From Deltaproteobacteria bacterium (GTDB taxonomy: Bacteria > Bdellovibrionota > UBA1018), in NCBI GenBank assembly GCA_013286765.1, contig JABDFB010000020.1:1-28847 (forward strand): 28,847 nucleotides of DNA, written 5' to 3'. This document shows positions 8,562 to 15,796 of this stretch, one piece after another; position 1 is the first letter of the stretch; the number at the start of each line of letters is the position of its first letter. Under the pieces are notes generated by a model. That model was not told the DNA's origin, searched no databases, and worked only from the letters and a program-made list of their open reading frames with translations. Both the position numbers and the translations under genes were made by a program.

Positions 8562-8795
8562 TCGCATCAAACTTTTTTGACTCGGTAACTTTTTTTGTCA
8601 TAAGTGGAATTTCAAAGGCTCCAGGCACTTCAAAGACTCTAATATTTTCCTTGGGAATCCCTTTATTTAAAAGAGCCTTCCGGGCTCCCTCTTGCAAGAC
8701 ATTAGTCAATTCAGGCCGATAGTGACTTACTACTAAGGCGATTTTTAATTTTGAATGATCGGTGTCGGCATTAACAGTGCTCGTAAGAAGGCTGA
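8557..8795 (-). pseudogene. ribH: Truncated lumazine synthase (N-terminal half)
   Basis: The minus strand encodes, from about 8760 down, KLKIALVVSHYRPELTNVL and further EGARKALL, VFEVPGAFEIPL and FDAII. This is the N-terminal half of 6,7-dimethyl-8-ribityllumazine synthase (riboflavin pathway), including the conserved VPGAFE/YE-P substrate-binding motif. The readable frame reaches up to about 8795, where it meets a stop; there is no start codon in the expected place. At 8557 the homology stops where the zinc-finger gene begins on the other strand, and the rest of the protein (the GxVIRGxTxHF region) is missing. It therefore cannot make a working enzyme. An intact copy presumably lies elsewhere in the genome. 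Confidence 0.75.
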
Positions 8796-8894
8796 CCCCT
8801 TAAAGAAGGAATAGACTGCAATGATACTAAAACTAAATTTTCCAACCAGTGCCTGCAATCATCAGGCCTCAGGTCCATCCATCCCCGAGAATAA

Positions 8895-8982
8895 CAACTG
8901 AGCGCATACGTCAATTTGTATAAGACCCTCGGTGGGGGGCTGGAGAACGCCGGCTACGCCTACGACTGGGGCTTCCGGGTAA
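8895..8982 (+). pseudogene. Remnant: C-terminus of a TolC/OprM-type outer membrane efflux protein
   Basis: Directly after a TAA the plus strand reads QLSAYVNLYKTLGGGLENAG. This matches the very conserved end of OprM/NodT-type outer membrane factors (typically QLNxYVALYKALGGGW). Nothing upstream in any frame continues the protein, so about 29 codons of a lost gene remain. The start of the RAP-like gene's 3' end lies a few bases further on (8986, opposite strand). Together with the RND fragment at 5492-5629 it suggests that a tripartite efflux operon once existed here, but the two pieces are now on opposite strands. Confidence 0.55.
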
Positions 8983-8985
8983 GCC

Positions 8986-10018
8986 TTAATAATGTACTAT
9001 TGGAGCATTCAAGGCATCCTCAAATTTCTGCCAGTCGTCTCTGCTTTTACGTTCGTCCTCATTTTGATGCATTGTATTTCCAGGTGGCAGAATCACACTC
9101 GATGCCGGAAAAGCATTATCTGAATAATACCGAGGTTGAGTGAGACTCAAGTCCGTTGGCGAATTCAGCGAAGACTCTGAACTTGCAGTACTATCGGTCA
9201 GTCTTAGCGTCCTTAAAACCGTCTTTGTGCCCCGATAACTCTCCGTTAATCTTGAACCACTGACGTTTGATGCCGAACTACTGGGGCTTTGGAGGCCAGA
9301 ATCTGAATGTGTTAATCCGGGGCTTCCTCGGCCTGAGCCAGAATGAGTCACCGAATTTGATTCAAAAGTAAGGCCTAAACCACTGCTCGTTAAATCCTGA
9401 ATGTCCGTTTGCACTTCGGCAACAGGTGCGACGACAGCTGTCTCTGCACGAGCAATATCCTCAATTTGTTTCAAAATAGTCGCGTTTGAATGATCGTTTA
9501 TAATCCTCCCAAACTCGGTAAACTTAAGTTGATGGACCTGGTAGCCCGATTTTTCCGAAAGATAGAGCATCAGTCGCAGGATGCTCCCTTGCTCCATTTC
9601 GTCGTCTTTTCCTAAATTTCGATTAAATTGGCCGGCAGGAGTGAGGAGAAAAATCTTTCCATCCTTGTGGAAATCCACCCAAGTATCCGATTCCGGCATA
9701 TGGAAATCTTTTTCCCAGCCATTATTTAAAAACAATGGGGCGATCTTTTCGGAAACTATTCTTCTTCGAAGAGAAGTCGGCTTCAGCGGCGGTTCCTCTT
9801 CCAAATAGTCGAACTGTGCGTTAAGTGCTGGACTAATCTCAAAGCCCGCGTTCGGGTAGGCTTGTGAAAGATATTGGGAACTTAAATAGAAGCGGTGAAA
9901 TGCCTTCCGTTTTAGGTCATCATCTGTTAACCGACACTGTCCAGCTTTATTAAATAGGGCCACGATCGCTTTCGCCTGTTCAAGAAAAAACTTTTCTAAA
10001 ACTGATTTCTTCAGGCCC
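8986..10018 (-). pseudogene. RAP-like domain protein, C-terminal part (third reading frame of a broken gene)
   Basis: The frame is formally open from an ATG at 10167, but its first 50 residues are out-of-frame reading of the upstream part; authentic sequence starts near 10018 at LKKSVLEKFFLEQ. It has a helical segment, then SLRRRIVSEKIAPLF and a block WVDFHKDGKIFLLTPAGQF continuing through GSILRLMLYLSEKSGYQVHQ to FTEFGRI (9505-9681). The order VD-x-GKI-x-GQF/N - R-x-L-x-GY-V - E matches the RAP domain (usual form VDIAL-KIAIEVDGPSHF-N, LK-R-L-GY-VV-IPY-EW), a putative RNA-binding, nuclease-fold domain common in apicomplexan and organelle-targeted proteins and rare in bacteria. The last 160 residues are Ser/Thr-rich with repeated SGLxSP-like units and look disordered. 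Deleting one G in the GGG at 10016-10018 joins this part to the upstream frame. Family assignment rests on reading by eye. Confidence 0.6.
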
Positions 10019-11983
10019 GCCTCCAGTGGTATCCATAAGATCCAACTGACACAAGGACCAGAGCATACTTGCGAGGATATCCAGACGAGTATCATCAAAC
10101 TGCGGCAAAGTTTGGGCAACAGCAACTTTAAGGCGATTTTCCGGTCCAGTTGGATCTCCTTCGACACCCCAGTTCGTTGCAGCCATCGCTTGGGTCAGCT
10201 TCAGAACCATTCCATCTCGCATTGCTTCTACAACGGGCAAGAGGGCTTCTGCAATTTTACTCCGCAGCTCCTTGCGCGGACGTACTCGCATTCTGACAAA
10301 AAGACTCGCAACTTCTACCATTTGAGGATCGCTCAATTCATTAATTCGATTTTCGACAATGCCTAACCATTGCTTGCAATCGCTAGTTGAAGGTCTCCAG
10401 AGTCTAGAAAAAGAAAGTAAAAACCGTAAAACGGTAGAGATAGGCATCGACTCAAGGCGATCGCTCATCGGTGCTACCAGGAGCGGATACCATTTCGAAT
10501 AATCGGGGCTCCAGTATATTGAACCCTCCAACTGATCCTCTTCCGAAATTTCAAGCTTTGCATATCTCCTACCAAGGACCTGGAGCAGGAGGTGGGCGAA
10601 TTCTTCCAGAATGCTGATTCGCTGCTTATCCGTCAGAGTCGGGACGAAACGTGGAGGCTTGGCTAACGACAAGAGAATAGATGGATCGATGGAAGCTCCT
10701 CCTTTAATAGTCTGATTGAGATTTTCCAAACTTTTAATAAATTCTTTCGGATCTCGACTAAACTGAGGAGGTGGTTGGACTAAATTCCGATTAGAATTAA
10801 CATTTCTATTTTGCTTTTGAGACCGAGCACGTAAATTCACCAGTCGGTTGAGCACTTTTTCTTCTTCCTTCTGTTCTTCCCTTTCTTCGCTCTCGAAGGA
10901 GTCTTCGACGTCGTGGTGAGAAAGTTCTTGGTTTGCAAGAGAGTCACGTTTCGTTTCCTTCGGGGCGCTGATGACAATGGGCGATGTTTTTGGTTTAATT
11001 TGAAACGTCCGAAGAATATAGTCAAAGAGACCTCCTGGATGTTGTCGTGTAAACGCGGCTCTCCTTTGATCAAGAGTTCCATTTTCCCTATCTGCCAGCA
11101 GGCCATCACGGGTGTAATGAAATTCGCTCGGAAATTTACGTCTCAGATTGGCAGCAAAGTTTGCCATCTCTGGCGCACTATCTTGGTCAGTATCTGGATC
11201 AGGATCACCACCCCCTATATGAATCGGCATCCAAAGAAGCTGATCCTCGGGTGATAATTTAGGAAGAGCGGGATTTTTAAATTGAGATAATAAGTAAATA
11301 TCTTTTGATAAAATTTCTTGAGCCTCTTTATACTCCTTTAGAAAGTCTCTTGGGTTGAATCCAAATTTTTCTTGGTATTTAAGAAGATGTCCTTCGAGGA
11401 TTCTTAAGGCGTTAGCTATATCGGACTTCATCTTACCAGACTCTGAAGAAAACTGACCCTGTAATTTATTTCGCAGTTTCAAGAATTCAGCAAAAAAAGC
11501 TATTGCTTGAGTTTTATCTAACGTGTCTGGCTTAGGCACATCTCGTAACAAGATTTTCAAACCAGCGCTAACGTCAGAGACTAAAAATTCCTTTAAGAAT
11601 TTTAGCGCTCTCTCAATTGAAGTTAATGGCCCTCTCTCGAGCAATACAACTTCCTTTAGTTCTGGAGTTTCTGGAGAGAAAGGTGAATCAAAAATATTAG
11701 CTCGCTCTTTAAAAGCCTCAGGCCACTTCGCCCGAGCGGCTTTCTCGTTAATGGCATAAAATTTAAATTCTTGTACTTTTCCATAGCCGTCAGCTTTTAC
11801 GCTTCCTTCTAAGCAGTCTAAACCCAGAGCTTTACAAATTTTTATATCCCGGTCCACTGCTGGAATAATAAGAGTGGCGTCCTTCTCCAACTTTTCCAAT
11901 TCCGAATCGCCTTCTTTAGAAACCGTACGATCAAAAGCAAAAGCCAAAAAATCTCTCATCTTATCGATAGATATGGGATCCAC
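9980..11983 (-). pseudogene. RAP/FASTK-like protein, central helical-repeat part (second reading frame of a broken gene)
   Basis: A 667-codon frame opening with GTG at 11983. Residues 1-250 are helical and charged without a recognised domain. Residues 330-420 form a low-complexity, acidic and Gln/Asn-rich linker (EEREEQKEEEK, QKQNRNVNSNRN). From about 513 to 649 it has helical repeats resembling the FASTK/OPR arrays that precede RAP domains: VLRFLLSFSRLWRPSTS, LSDPQMVEVASLFVRMRVRP, LKLTQAMAATNWG and FDDTRLDILASMLWSLCQL. The last 11 residues before the stop are out of frame; the true continuation is the 8986-10018 part. At the 5' side the frame stays open before the GTG back to about 12070, in line with being the middle of a longer gene that begins at 12413. 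No signal peptide of its own. Confidence 0.6.
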
Positions 11984-12065
11984 TTCCCCGTTGCGTTCAC
12001 AGGTTCCGAGTGAAAACCATCCTAACGCTCTGTTTTTTTTCTTATTAAACTTTTTATGCCTTTTA

Positions 12066-12413
12066 TTAAAAAAATCCTTTTACCAATGGAAAATCGTCAA
12101 ATCTATAAAACGGTTTCAAAAAGATCTGAGGTTCCTTTTGCGAACCAATCATATAGACAGGAGTATATAAGTTCGGATCCAAAAGAATTCTAAAATATCC
12201 CATAATAGTATTAGTATCCGAATTCGTTTTTTTAATAACGTCTGGCTGAATCAGCGTGAGCAATAAATTTGTATACTGCTGAAGGGGAATTTGTCTCAGG
12301 CCCACGACGGAAGAGGAGGATGGCGGTGATTTCTGCTCCGAGGCTAAAGCCATTGCGGGAGAAACCAGACTTACTGCAAATAGAATAGTAAATATAATTA
12401 CTTTATATTTCAT
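12066..12413 (-). pseudogene. Signal peptide and N-terminus of the RAP-like protein (first reading frame of a broken gene)
   Basis: This 115-codon frame starts with ATG at 12413 (GAGG about 11 bases before it). It begins with a clear signal peptide (MKYKVIIFTILFAVSLVSPA then MALA-SEQ), followed by a short Ser/Pro linker and a folded-looking segment (VVGLRQIPLQQYTNLLLTLI, YFRILLDPNLYTPVYMIG). It ends at a TAA produced by a run of seven T (forward A at 12068-12074). With six T instead, the frame runs on through FFNKRHKKFNKKKNRALGWF into the 667-codon frame at 11983. The whole gene (8986-12413) would then encode a secreted protein of roughly 1,150 residues. It could alternatively be a short independent exported protein, but no terminator or ribosome binding site separates the two. 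Confidence 0.6.
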
Positions 12414-12429
12414 AAGAATTTAACCTCAG

Positions 12430-12765
12430 GTGGGTATTGGTACTATTTATAAATATATTTTTGATACTAGACCGAATAGATTATGGAACGGCGCAGATCG
12501 AGAGTGCAGCTCCGTAGCGGGTTTCCTGAGTAAGGCAGTTCTGTTTAACGAGGCTGGGATCAAGAAACGGGTTGATATTCATACTCTCCGTCAAAGTTGG
12601 GGGAGCAATAAAATAAGGCACGGCTGGGGAATGAAAAAGTGGTCCTTGATTCTCGGTCATTCTGACATTAGCATAACTTCGCGAGTCTATACGCACCATC
12701 GTAGATGGAGATTTGGCAGTTCGCGATGTGCCCGGCTTTTCTCACCACCATTCACCCTCGAATAG
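12430..12765 (+). pseudogene. Tyrosine recombinase (phage-type integrase) C-terminal remnant
   Basis: The frame (nominal GTG start at 12430) carries the C-terminal catalytic part of a tyrosine recombinase: FNEAGIKKRVDIHTLRQSW with His51 and Arg54, KKWSLILGHSDISITSRVY with His77 and the nucleophile-position Tyr87, then THH. The first catalytic Arg region and the whole N-terminal DNA-binding half are missing, HTLRQS replaces the usual HTLRHS, and after THH the sequence departs from the family. It is therefore a non-functional remnant. It points towards the 3' end of the tRNA-Glu gene 160 bp away, the typical place of an integrase next to its attachment site. Confidence 0.7.
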
Positions 12766-12923
12766 CAACATTGGTATTCCTTCGACAATAACTTCTGAAA
12801 ATGGGGTCTATGTCCCGCATATGCCCCGCAGCGGACGCACCAGTGCCCGGGATCATTTTTCAGTCCCTCGCACTGCTTCCGAATTGTCCTGTGATTTCGT
12901 CGACTTGCAAAGCCATCTGTTTT

Positions 12924-12999
12924 TGGCGTCCCCACGGGGATTCGAACCCCGGTTACCGCCGTGAAAGGGCGATGTCCTAGGCCTCTAGACGATGGGGAC
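12924..12999 (-). tRNA. tRNA-Glu (anticodon UUC)
   Basis: The minus strand from 12999 to 12924 reads as a complete 76-nt tRNA with GTCCCC/GGGGAC acceptor stem, a TCTAGAGGCC D-arm typical of tRNA-Glu, an anticodon loop CTTTCAC (anticodon UUC at 12965-12963) closed by CGCC/GGCG, a GGTTCGAATCC T-arm and an encoded CCA end. It is nearly identical to E. coli tRNA-Glu. Its 3' end faces the integrase remnant and the accessory region, so it is a likely integration site. Confidence 0.96.
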
Positions 13000-13027
13000 G
13001 CTGTTTAGTCCGATCAAGTGAGGGAAA

Positions 13028-13056
13028 GCAATAACCGGTGTGAAACGGTTTTTCAA
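13028..13056 (-). promoter_or_regulatory. Possible promoter of the tRNA-Glu gene
   Basis: On the minus strand TTGAAA (13056-13051) and TATTGC (13033-13028) lie 17 bp apart, about 28 bp before the tRNA. The -35 box is good and the -10 box poor. Confidence 0.35.
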
Positions 13057-13270
13057 CGTTTAAAATTCTTAAAACATGCTTTTTTCTGTAATAGCCGTAT
13101 GGGGCATTAGATAAGGCCTACGCTGGAGATTGCGTCCTCTTGTTAATGCGATGCAGTATCTGGCATAGTGAGCTCAAATAATCATAAAAAAAGAATAGCA
13201 AGGTGTGGAAGTCGGATAATGGTCCGTCTTTAAACTGATTCCATAACACTATTAGAGAGCGAGTAATTCT

Positions 13271-14059
13271 ATGAAATCCGAAGCAAAACCTACCAGTAAC
13301 AAAGTACCGGTGGTCGATCCAGTTGCTAGCGAAGGTGTTCAGCTCCATCATGTGAGCGGTTTAACTCAGGAGGAATTGAAAGTCTTAAAGGCTCCGTTTC
13401 CAAAAGATAGGGTCGGGGTAAAAGTCCAGTCTTTCAATCGCGAGCGGACGAGGGCGTTGCTGGTCCTTTACCTGCAGCATACCGATGTGCAGAATCGAAT
13501 CGAGGAAGTGGATCCCTCATGGTCGATGGAGGCGATTCGAGATGAAGCTATCGACGATACTTTCGTCGTTCGAATGCGAATGACTGTAAAAGGAATTAGC
13601 CGCGAGAATGTGGGTGAGGGGAATGATCTAAAGGCAGCTTATTCCGATGCGCTCAAGCGCTGTGCGATGTTATTCGGGATCGGGCGATACCTCTATGATT
13701 CAGAAACGGTTTGGGTTGATTACCAGGAGCCGAGGGACCGTTACAAGAGATGGACGTCGGATGATTTCGAGCGTGCTCGGGATAATCCTTCGCCTGCACC
13801 TTTGAGAACTATGGCTGAACGGAATGCAGAAAGAGCGCCTGAAAAAGAAGGAACACCGCGAAAGCACACGCGTCCGAGGGAACAGCTCAACCGGTCGTTG
13901 ATGAGTCTGTATCGGCCATATTTAACACGATTTCCCAATACTCAATTTGCGGAGCTTTTGGGGGCACGCTACGGAGTTGCCGAGACCCGTTTGATGACGA
14001 TTGAGCAGTTAGAAGATTTAGTGCAGTTCATGGAAGGGCAACTTCGTTCGGCAGCTTGA
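13271..14059 (+). CDS. Rad52/Rad22-family single-strand annealing protein-like
   Basis: A 262-residue protein. Residues about 25-155 resemble the Rad52/Rad22 N-terminal domain (also present in DdrA-like bacterial proteins), which anneals complementary single strands in double-strand-break repair: LKAPFPKDRVGVKVQSF, LLVLYLQHTDVQNRIEEVDP, a VVRMRMTVKGISRENVGEG strand pair, then AAYSDALKRCAMLFGIGRYL, the hallmark motif of the family. A charged, Pro/Arg-rich linker (about 170-205) leads to a helical C-terminus with a possible helix-hairpin role (FAELLGARYGVAETRLMTIE). The gene stands alone about 270 bp from the tRNA; that gap shows no other gene. The start has only a weak ribosome binding site. 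It could be a resident repair gene or a mobile-element leftover. Confidence 0.75.
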   Translation: MKSEAKPTSNKVPVVDPVASEGVQLHHVSGLTQEELKVLKAPFPKDRVGVKVQSFNRERTRALLVLYLQHTDVQNRIEEVDPSWSMEAIRDEAIDDTFVVRMRMTVKGISRENVGEGNDLKAAYSDALKRCAMLFGIGRYLYDSETVWVDYQEPRDRYKRWTSDDFERARDNPSPAPLRTMAERNAERAPEKEGTPRKHTRPREQLNRSLMSLYRPYLTRFPNTQFAELLGARYGVAETRLMTIEQLEDLVQFMEGQLRSAA

Positions 14060-14092
14060 CCGAGGTATGCGGTTTGCAGCTAGGTTTTGCTC

Positions 14093-14602
14093 ATGTTTAC
14101 TAGAGTACTAGAACGAACCAGGCTAACCTTAAAATTTCTAACACGAATGAAGATGGATTTAACGGAGATGCTCGAGATCGACCACATGGTGATTGATCTG
14201 AGTTACCTTCTCTTTAAAATGACGAAAGATCCGAGAGAGGCTGCTGAAATTGTCGAATTTATGGTGAGACAGTTGACCAGGCACAGTGAGGTTGAAGAAG
14301 AGCTGTTCTATCCGGCGTGCCAGGAGATCTCGAGTCTTCGAGATAGAATTCGAGAAGGCTACGAGGAACACAGACAAATCAAAAAGCACCTAGGCGAGCT
14401 TAGGAATGCTGGTGACCTGCCTTACGAAAAGTTAAAGGCTCAAGTCGAGAGTCTGATGGCTGTTGTTCGGCATCATGTCGGTGAGGAAGAGCGCGAAGTG
14501 CTTCCTGTGGCGAGAAAGTCGTTGCAAAAGTCCAAGATGCAGGAATTGATCAGCCAGGTAGTGGAATCTAAACAGAGGCGTCTCGAGAAGTTAGCCGCCT
14601 AA
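14093..14602 (+). CDS. Hemerythrin HHE-domain protein
   Basis: A four-helix-bundle hemerythrin-like protein (169 residues from the ATG at 14093). Likely diiron ligands are His31 (EIDHMVID), His64 and Glu68 (LTRHSEVEEELFYP), His93 (YEEHRQIKKHL) and His128/Glu132 (VVRHHVGEEEREVLP). Such proteins bind O2, NO or iron and often protect against oxidative or nitrosative stress. It is cytoplasmic. The ATG at 14147 (MKMDLTEMLE) is an equally reasonable start; a TTG at 14087 would add only two residues. It follows the Rad52-like gene by about 30 bp and may share its transcript. Confidence 0.85.
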   Translation: MFTRVLERTRLTLKFLTRMKMDLTEMLEIDHMVIDLSYLLFKMTKDPREAAEIVEFMVRQLTRHSEVEEELFYPACQEISSLRDRIREGYEEHRQIKKHLGELRNAGDLPYEKLKAQVESLMAVVRHHVGEEEREVLPVARKSLQKSKMQELISQVVESKQRRLEKLAA

Positions 14603-14648
14603 TTTCCTTTGCCCCTCCAGCACTAAATGTTGACTATCGGGTGGGGTC

Positions 14649-15368
14649 ATGGTCAGTTCGTTCCAGTATATGCTCCTCCTTGCTTTGTCTGCCGGATTTG
14701 TAGGTTTAGTGCATTCCTTGGCCCCAGGTCATTGGCTTCCTGTAGTTTTGCTCGCAAAGGGACGCAAATGGTCTCCTAAAACGGCGGCCCTTGGAGCAGT
14801 GGTTGCCGCTTCAGGCCATATTATCTTGTCCATTATTCTGGGTGGAGCTTCTATATTTGTGGGCGCAGAATTTTTATCCCAATACGAATCCGTTATTGAA
14901 AGATACTCAGGACTAGGGCTTGCGGTTTTTGGTTTTTTGTTTGCCGGATTTGCATACTTCCGACACTCGAGTTGTGTTGGGCATACCCACCATGGTCCGG
15001 ATCCCGCCCCAGTTGTTGCTCATGAGGCTGAAAAGGATTCTCACAGTGATGCTCATGGTGGCCTTAAGGGTGGCAATGCCTCCAAAGATGGCAAAGCTTC
15101 ATTTGCGTTTCTATTCTCGATTGGATTGTCTCCCTGTATTGCTGCTGTTCCGATTTTCGCTGCAGCAGGTGCAAGCGGTATAGCAATCACAGTACTATCG
15201 TTTGTGTTTTTCTCGCTGGGAGTTCTTCTGGCTCTGGTCGGTTCGACAGTGCTGGTTTCAATGGGGCTTGTGAAACTAGATCATCCGATCTTCGAACACT
15301 ACGGTGACGTAATCACCGGATTGGGAATTGCCGTGATTGGTGCGCTTTTGTTTTGTTGTGTGCACTAG
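14649..15368 (+). CDS. UreH/RcnA-like membrane transporter with His-rich loop
   Basis: A 239-residue integral membrane protein with about six hydrophobic segments. Segment 1 holds GFVGLVHSLAPGHWLPVVLL, a form of the HxxxPxH motif of Ni/Co transporters and UreH/HupE-like proteins. Segment 2 continues with ALGAVVAASGHIILSIILG. A central loop (about 105-150) is rich in His and Asp (HSSCVGHTHHGPDPAP, DSHSDAHGG), as in metal exporters such as RcnA. The second half has GLSPCIAAVPIFAAAGASG, a family-typical Pro/Cys motif. It probably moves a divalent metal ion across the inner membrane; whether Ni, Co or another substrate cannot be told. A GGGTGGGG stretch just before the ATG serves as ribosome binding site. 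Confidence 0.68.
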   Translation: MVSSFQYMLLLALSAGFVGLVHSLAPGHWLPVVLLAKGRKWSPKTAALGAVVAASGHIILSIILGGASIFVGAEFLSQYESVIERYSGLGLAVFGFLFAGFAYFRHSSCVGHTHHGPDPAPVVAHEAEKDSHSDAHGGLKGGNASKDGKASFAFLFSIGLSPCIAAVPIFAAAGASGIAITVLSFVFFSLGVLLALVGSTVLVSMGLVKLDHPIFEHYGDVITGLGIAVIGALLFCCVH

Positions 15369-15394
15369 CTAAATTTCAGCTTTGAAAAACAATT

Positions 15395-15424
15395 CGGCCC
15401 CACCATGGAAAAAGAGTAGGGCCG
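15395..15424 (+). terminator. Possible terminator hairpin after the UreH/RcnA-like gene
   Basis: CGGCCC (15395-15400) and GGGCCG (15419-15424) can pair around an 18-base loop, 26 bp after the stop codon; only a short weak T-containing stretch follows. Confidence 0.3.
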
Positions 15425-15454
15425 ATAATTTCCCGTTTAAAATATTCGTTTGAA

Positions 15455-15565
15455 TTACAACTCGTCGTTTTCTTGAAATGGCTCATCTGAGGATTGGTAA
15501 AATTCTCCCGCCTTATTGGCCGCTTCCATAATTTTTTTCAGCGAAACCTTTGAATCGACAAGATG
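15455..15565 (-). pseudogene. Possible C-terminal fragment of an unknown gene
   Basis: The minus strand reads NLHLVDSKVSLKKIMEAANK and AGEFYQSSDEPFQENDEL before a stop at 15455-15457. The composition is protein-like, but an in-frame stop lies just upstream of the segment and there is no good start. In the adjacent frame a further stretch (DYGEFLYEIATYILS) could be its frameshifted continuation. The family is not recognised. Confidence 0.25.
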
Positions 15566-15776
15566 TAAGTTGCGATCTCATACAGAAATTCGCCATAATC
15601 TGATGAAGCTTCAGATGGGATTGCACGAAGCTCTTGCTGAACATCCTGGGGTCGAGATAGATCCGGCAGTGAGAAATACGTTAGTTAATTTAAAGCTGTA
15701 TTATGAAAGCCATTATCCAGAGCATCTGCGAGAGAATTCCTGGAATTCGAATTCTGATGGAAGGGACGAGCTATAG
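15516..15776 (+). CDS. Small hypothetical protein
   Basis: An 86-codon frame with a TTG start, or 57 residues from the ATG at 15603. The later part (MKLQMGLHEALAEHPGVEID and LVNLKLYYESHYPEHL) looks like a helical, soluble protein; the first 15 residues are antisense to the possible minus-strand fragment above. There is no clear ribosome binding site and no recognised family. It ends inside the left arm of the hairpin shared with the nitronate monooxygenase gene. Confidence 0.35.
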   Translation: MAASIIFFSETFESTRCKLRSHTEIRHNLMKLQMGLHEALAEHPGVEIDPAVRNTLVNLKLYYESHYPEHLRENSWNSNSDGRDEL

Positions 15777-15796
15777 ACTTTAATAGGTCTATAGCT
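15769..15796. terminator. Inverted repeat between convergent genes
   Basis: AGCTATAGAC (15769-15778) and GTCTATAGCT (15787-15796) form a perfect 10-bp stem with an 8-base loop. The stop codons of both convergent genes (TAG at 15774-15776 on plus, TAG at 15789-15791 on minus) lie within the arms. There is no T-tract on either side, so it is a plausible but unproven two-way terminator. Confidence 0.4.

Noticed and set aside
8916..9143. 75-codon plus-strand frame
   Set aside because: Its beginning is explained by the OprM-type C-terminal remnant and the rest is antisense to the end of the RAP-like gene.
10019..10167. Separate start of the RAP-domain gene at 10167
   Set aside because: The first 50 residues from that ATG overlap the better coding frame of the upstream part and do not look like protein; the frames join naturally at about 10016.
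12713..12964. 83-codon plus-strand frame ending in SPRGFEPRLPP
   Set aside because: Its end is antisense to the tRNA-Glu gene, a known source of spurious frames, and the remainder shows no family.
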